Assembly (NCBI GenBank): GCA_945957305.1
Contig: CAMFLN010000113.1
Span: forward strand, 1 to 7,762
Source of the DNA: an uncultured Planctomycetaceae bacterium
Lineage (GTDB): Bacteria; Planctomycetota; Planctomycetia; Pirellulales; JACPPG01
DNA: 7,762 bases
Direction of reading: 5' to 3'
Under the pieces are notes generated by a model. That model worked only from the letters and a program-made list of their open reading frames with translations. It was not told the origin of the DNA and did not search any database. Made by a program: the position numbers and the translations under genes. This document shows, one piece after another, positions 6,026-7,762 of the stretch (its first letter is position 1; each line of letters starts with the position of its first letter).

Positions 6026-6889
6026 ATGACTGACACTGGGCCTGAGGGATTCGCAAGTGCACAGGCACAAGCAACATACCGATCGCCGGTTCTGGGCTCT
6101 TCCCCCGCATCTGTCGCTGTCAGCGCTGCAGCCGTCGTCAAGCGCTACACGCAAGGGACTGCGCGGATCGACGCGCTGCGCGAAGTATCGCTCACGATTC
6201 CCGCCGGGCAGTTTCTGGCCGTCATGGGACCCAGTGGCTGCGGCAAGAGCACACTGCTCCATGCAATCGCCGGTCTCACTCGTCCCGATGTCGGCAAGAT
6301 CGTTGTCGAAAATACCGACATCGCCACGCTCAATGACCGCCAGCTGACGCATTTTCGGCGGCGACGCGTGGGGTTAGTCTTCCAGTCGTTCAATTTGATC
6401 CCCACCCTGACTGCCGCCGATAATATCAAGCTTTCCTTGCTCGCTGATGGCCGCGCGCGCGACGCCGAAGCGCGGCTGCCGGTGGTGCTCGAACGGTTGG
6501 GACTGACGAATCGTCGCAATCACCGCCCTGATGCACTCAGCGGCGGTGAACAGCAGCGTGTGGCGATTGCCCGCGCGATGATCACCGACGCGACGATGTT
6601 GTTAGCTGATGAGCCGACGGGCAACCTCGATTCGATCAGCGGGCAATACGTCTGCCGGTTGTTGCAGGAGTTGTGCCAGGAACAGTCACGGACGATCGTC
6701 TTGGTCACGCACGAGCCGGCGGTTGCAGTCTGGGCCGAGCGAGTGGTGGTGATGAGAGACGGGCAAGTGCTGGCAGAGTTCGCCACTCGCGAGTTCAGCC
6801 AACCGCACAGATTGGCCGCTCACTATCAGGACCTGATCAGTGAACCGCGCATCGGATCGCGGAGCGCTCCCAACGAGCGTAATTCGTAG
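6026..6889 (+). CDS. ABC transporter ATP-binding protein, LolD/MacB type, 287 aa
   Basis: This is the cytoplasmic ATPase that powers the permease encoded next. All ABC motifs are intact: Walker A GPSGCGKST (68-76), Q-loop Gln120 in LVFQSFNLIPTLTA, signature LSGGEQQRVAIARA (171-184), Walker B MLLADEPTGNLD (191-202, catalytic Glu196) and H-loop His229 in VTHE. The FQxFNLIPTLTAxDN and DEPTGNLD wording is typical of the LolD/MacB/FtsE branch, which works on lipoproteins, peptides or periplasmic partners rather than importing small molecules. An unusual N-terminal extension of about 33 residues (rich in Ala, Ser, Pro) precedes the core at AAVVKRY; a later start is possible but no in-frame ATG with a ribosome binding site is seen there. 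The stop TAG overlaps the next gene's AGGAG. The specific substrate cannot be read from the sequence. Confidence 0.93.
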   Translation: MTDTGPEGFASAQAQATYRSPVLGSSPASVAVSAAAVVKRYTQGTARIDALREVSLTIPAGQFLAVMGPSGCGKSTLLHAIAGLTRPDVGKIVVENTDIATLNDRQLTHFRRRRVGLVFQSFNLIPTLTAADNIKLSLLADGRARDAEARLPVVLERLGLTNRRNHRPDALSGGEQQRVAIARAMITDATMLLADEPTGNLDSISGQYVCRLLQELCQEQSRTIVLVTHEPAVAVWAERVVVMRDGQVLAEFATREFSQPHRLAAHYQDLISEPRIGSRSAPNERNS

Positions 6890-6892
6890 GAG
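6888..6892 (+). promoter_or_regulatory. Ribosome binding site deciding the permease TTG start
   Basis: AGGAG overlaps the ATPase stop codon (TAG 6887-6889) and ends 10 nt before TTG 6903. The first in-frame ATG (6939) has no such sequence and would remove part of the cytoplasmic N-terminus. The arrangement suggests coupled translation of ATPase and permease. Confidence 0.6.
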
Positions 6893-6902
6893 ACCGTTTC
6901 GA

Positions 6903-7762
6903 TTGACAATCGCCGAGCTATCGACCGCATTTCGTTTAATGGTCGGTTACGCCCGCAGCCATGCGGCGCGACTGTTCGTGACGACATTGTCCATTCTGGC
7001 CGCGGCCTGCGTTGTTGTGTGGGTAGTCAGCGGTTACGACTCGGTCATCGCCCGCATCGATCAGTTCGGTGCCGCATACCTGGGGCGGTACTCTTTGATT
7101 GCCGTTCCTGCCGGCCCGCGGCGCACGCCTGGTCCGCGTGTGCAGCGGTTTCTGCCACCGGAGTTCATCGTTGCCTTGCGCGCGGATCCGCAGGTATTGG
7201 CGGTCGAGCCGGTTCTTCAACAATCGTGCCGGCTGCGGCGCGGTGATGCCGATCCGCACGCGGATGCCTCGCAGTCTATTAAGCGCATGGAGACCGCGGC
7301 CGTACTGTCCGGAACCGACGCTCCAGATTCTCCTTACCCATTACTCTCCGGGCGTTGGTTCACCGGGAAACAAACCGAATCGGCCGAGGGAGCAATCAGC
7401 CAGGAACTGGCGGCGCAACTCCAAGTAGCACCCGGCGACGAGGTGCTGGTCAGTAGCCGCAACGGCCAACCGCCCGTCGCGGTGCGCATCGTCGGCGTCG
7501 TGAGGCAGATGCGGCCGCTGCCCCCCTTGTTCATGAACGCCGACATGCCCTCGATGCGTGTCGATGTGTTAGATCACGGTCCGGCGGATGCGGCAGTGTA
7601 CGTATCACGCGAACTGGCAGGAAAAATTTCCGGTGAACGGGACAAGATCAGCTACGCAGGAATTGTGCTCAGTGGCGGCGCTGTTGCCGAAGATGTTCGT
7701 TCATCCCTTGCAGCACGCGAGCCCGACCTCGCGTCTAGGGCTTTCCTCCAAGACCCAGATAC
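6903..7762 (+). CDS. ABC transporter permease, MacB/FtsX type, cut at right edge
   Basis: This is the membrane partner of the preceding ATPase; 286 codons are visible, with no stop before the window edge. A short cytoplasmic N-terminus (ELSTAFRLMVGYARSHAAR) leads into a first membrane helix (about residues 24-44, LFVTTLSILAAACVVVWVVS). A large extracytoplasmic region follows that resembles the MacB periplasmic core: PQVLAVEPVL (96-105), LLSGRWFT (147-154), AISQELAAQL then PGDEVLV (164-183), and VRIVGVVRQM (194-203). The three C-terminal helices of the FtsX domain would lie beyond 7762. TTG 6903 is chosen for the AGGAG 10 nt upstream. Such four-helix permeases use the ATPase to move a periplasmic stalk and act on lipoproteins, peptides or outer-surface substrates rather than moving solutes through the membrane. 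The gap to the ATPase gene is 13 bp, so they form one operon. Confidence 0.88.
   Translation, partial: MTIAELSTAFRLMVGYARSHAARLFVTTLSILAAACVVVWVVSGYDSVIARIDQFGAAYLGRYSLIAVPAGPRRTPGPRVQRFLPPEFIVALRADPQVLAVEPVLQQSCRLRRGDADPHADASQSIKRMETAAVLSGTDAPDSPYPLLSGRWFTGKQTESAEGAISQELAAQLQVAPGDEVLVSSRNGQPPVAVRIVGVVRQMRPLPPLFMNADMPSMRVDVLDHGPADAAVYVSRELAGKISGERDKISYAGIVLSGGAVAEDVRSSLAAREPDLASRAFLQDPD

Noticed and set aside
5603..6352. 249-codon open frame on the minus strand
   Set aside because: It lies opposite the lipoprotein and ABC ATPase genes, both of which have clear motifs; its translation has no recognisable features.

Overview
The window looks like chromosomal DNA from a planctomycete, probably of the Pirellulales type. 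This rests on family content seen in the sequence: a DUF1559 pseudopilin-like protein with an H-X9-DG tail, a SUMF1-like protein ending in a PEP-CTERM sorting signal preceded by dockerin-like repeats, a secreted prenyltransferase/squalene-oxidase-repeat protein, and a small lipoprotein directly behind the DUF1559 gene. Base composition is moderately GC-rich throughout. I saw no tRNA, rRNA, CRISPR array, insertion sequence or phage gene.

Layout. Positions 1-203 hold no clear gene. A DUF4272 protein is on the minus strand (204-917). A carotenoid cleavage oxygenase gene follows on the plus strand, but only its first 99 codons remain (1162-1461), so it is a truncated remnant. Next come two minus-strand genes for exported proteins, 34 bp apart and probably co-transcribed: the SUMF1-like/dockerin-like/PEP-CTERM protein (4175 to 2880) and then the prenyltransferase-repeat protein (2845 to 1694). 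A 397-bp divergent intergenic region (4176-4572) contains a plausible plus-strand promoter and a perfect spaced palindrome. A tight plus-strand cluster then runs to the right edge: DUF1559 pseudopilin-like protein (4573-5541), lipoprotein (5519-6013, overlapping), LolD/MacB-type ABC ATPase (6026-6889) and MacB/FtsX-type permease (6903 to beyond 7762).

How the genes work together. The minus-strand pair suggests a surface or extracytoplasmic module: one protein carries a C-terminal sorting signal, the other is a secreted alpha-barrel protein. The plus-strand cluster combines an ABC ATPase and its permease with a pseudopilin-like protein and a lipoprotein. MacB/LolD systems work mechanically on periplasmic or lipoprotein substrates, so the lipoprotein and pseudopilin could be substrates or partners; this is inference from gene order. 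Two genes of this cluster probably start with TTG behind good Shine-Dalgarno sequences. The permease gene is cut by the window edge.

No proven new system is present. The best leads are the four-gene pseudopilin/lipoprotein/ABC cluster and the SUMF1-like protein, which lacks the catalytic cysteines and carries dockerin-like repeats plus PEP-CTERM.
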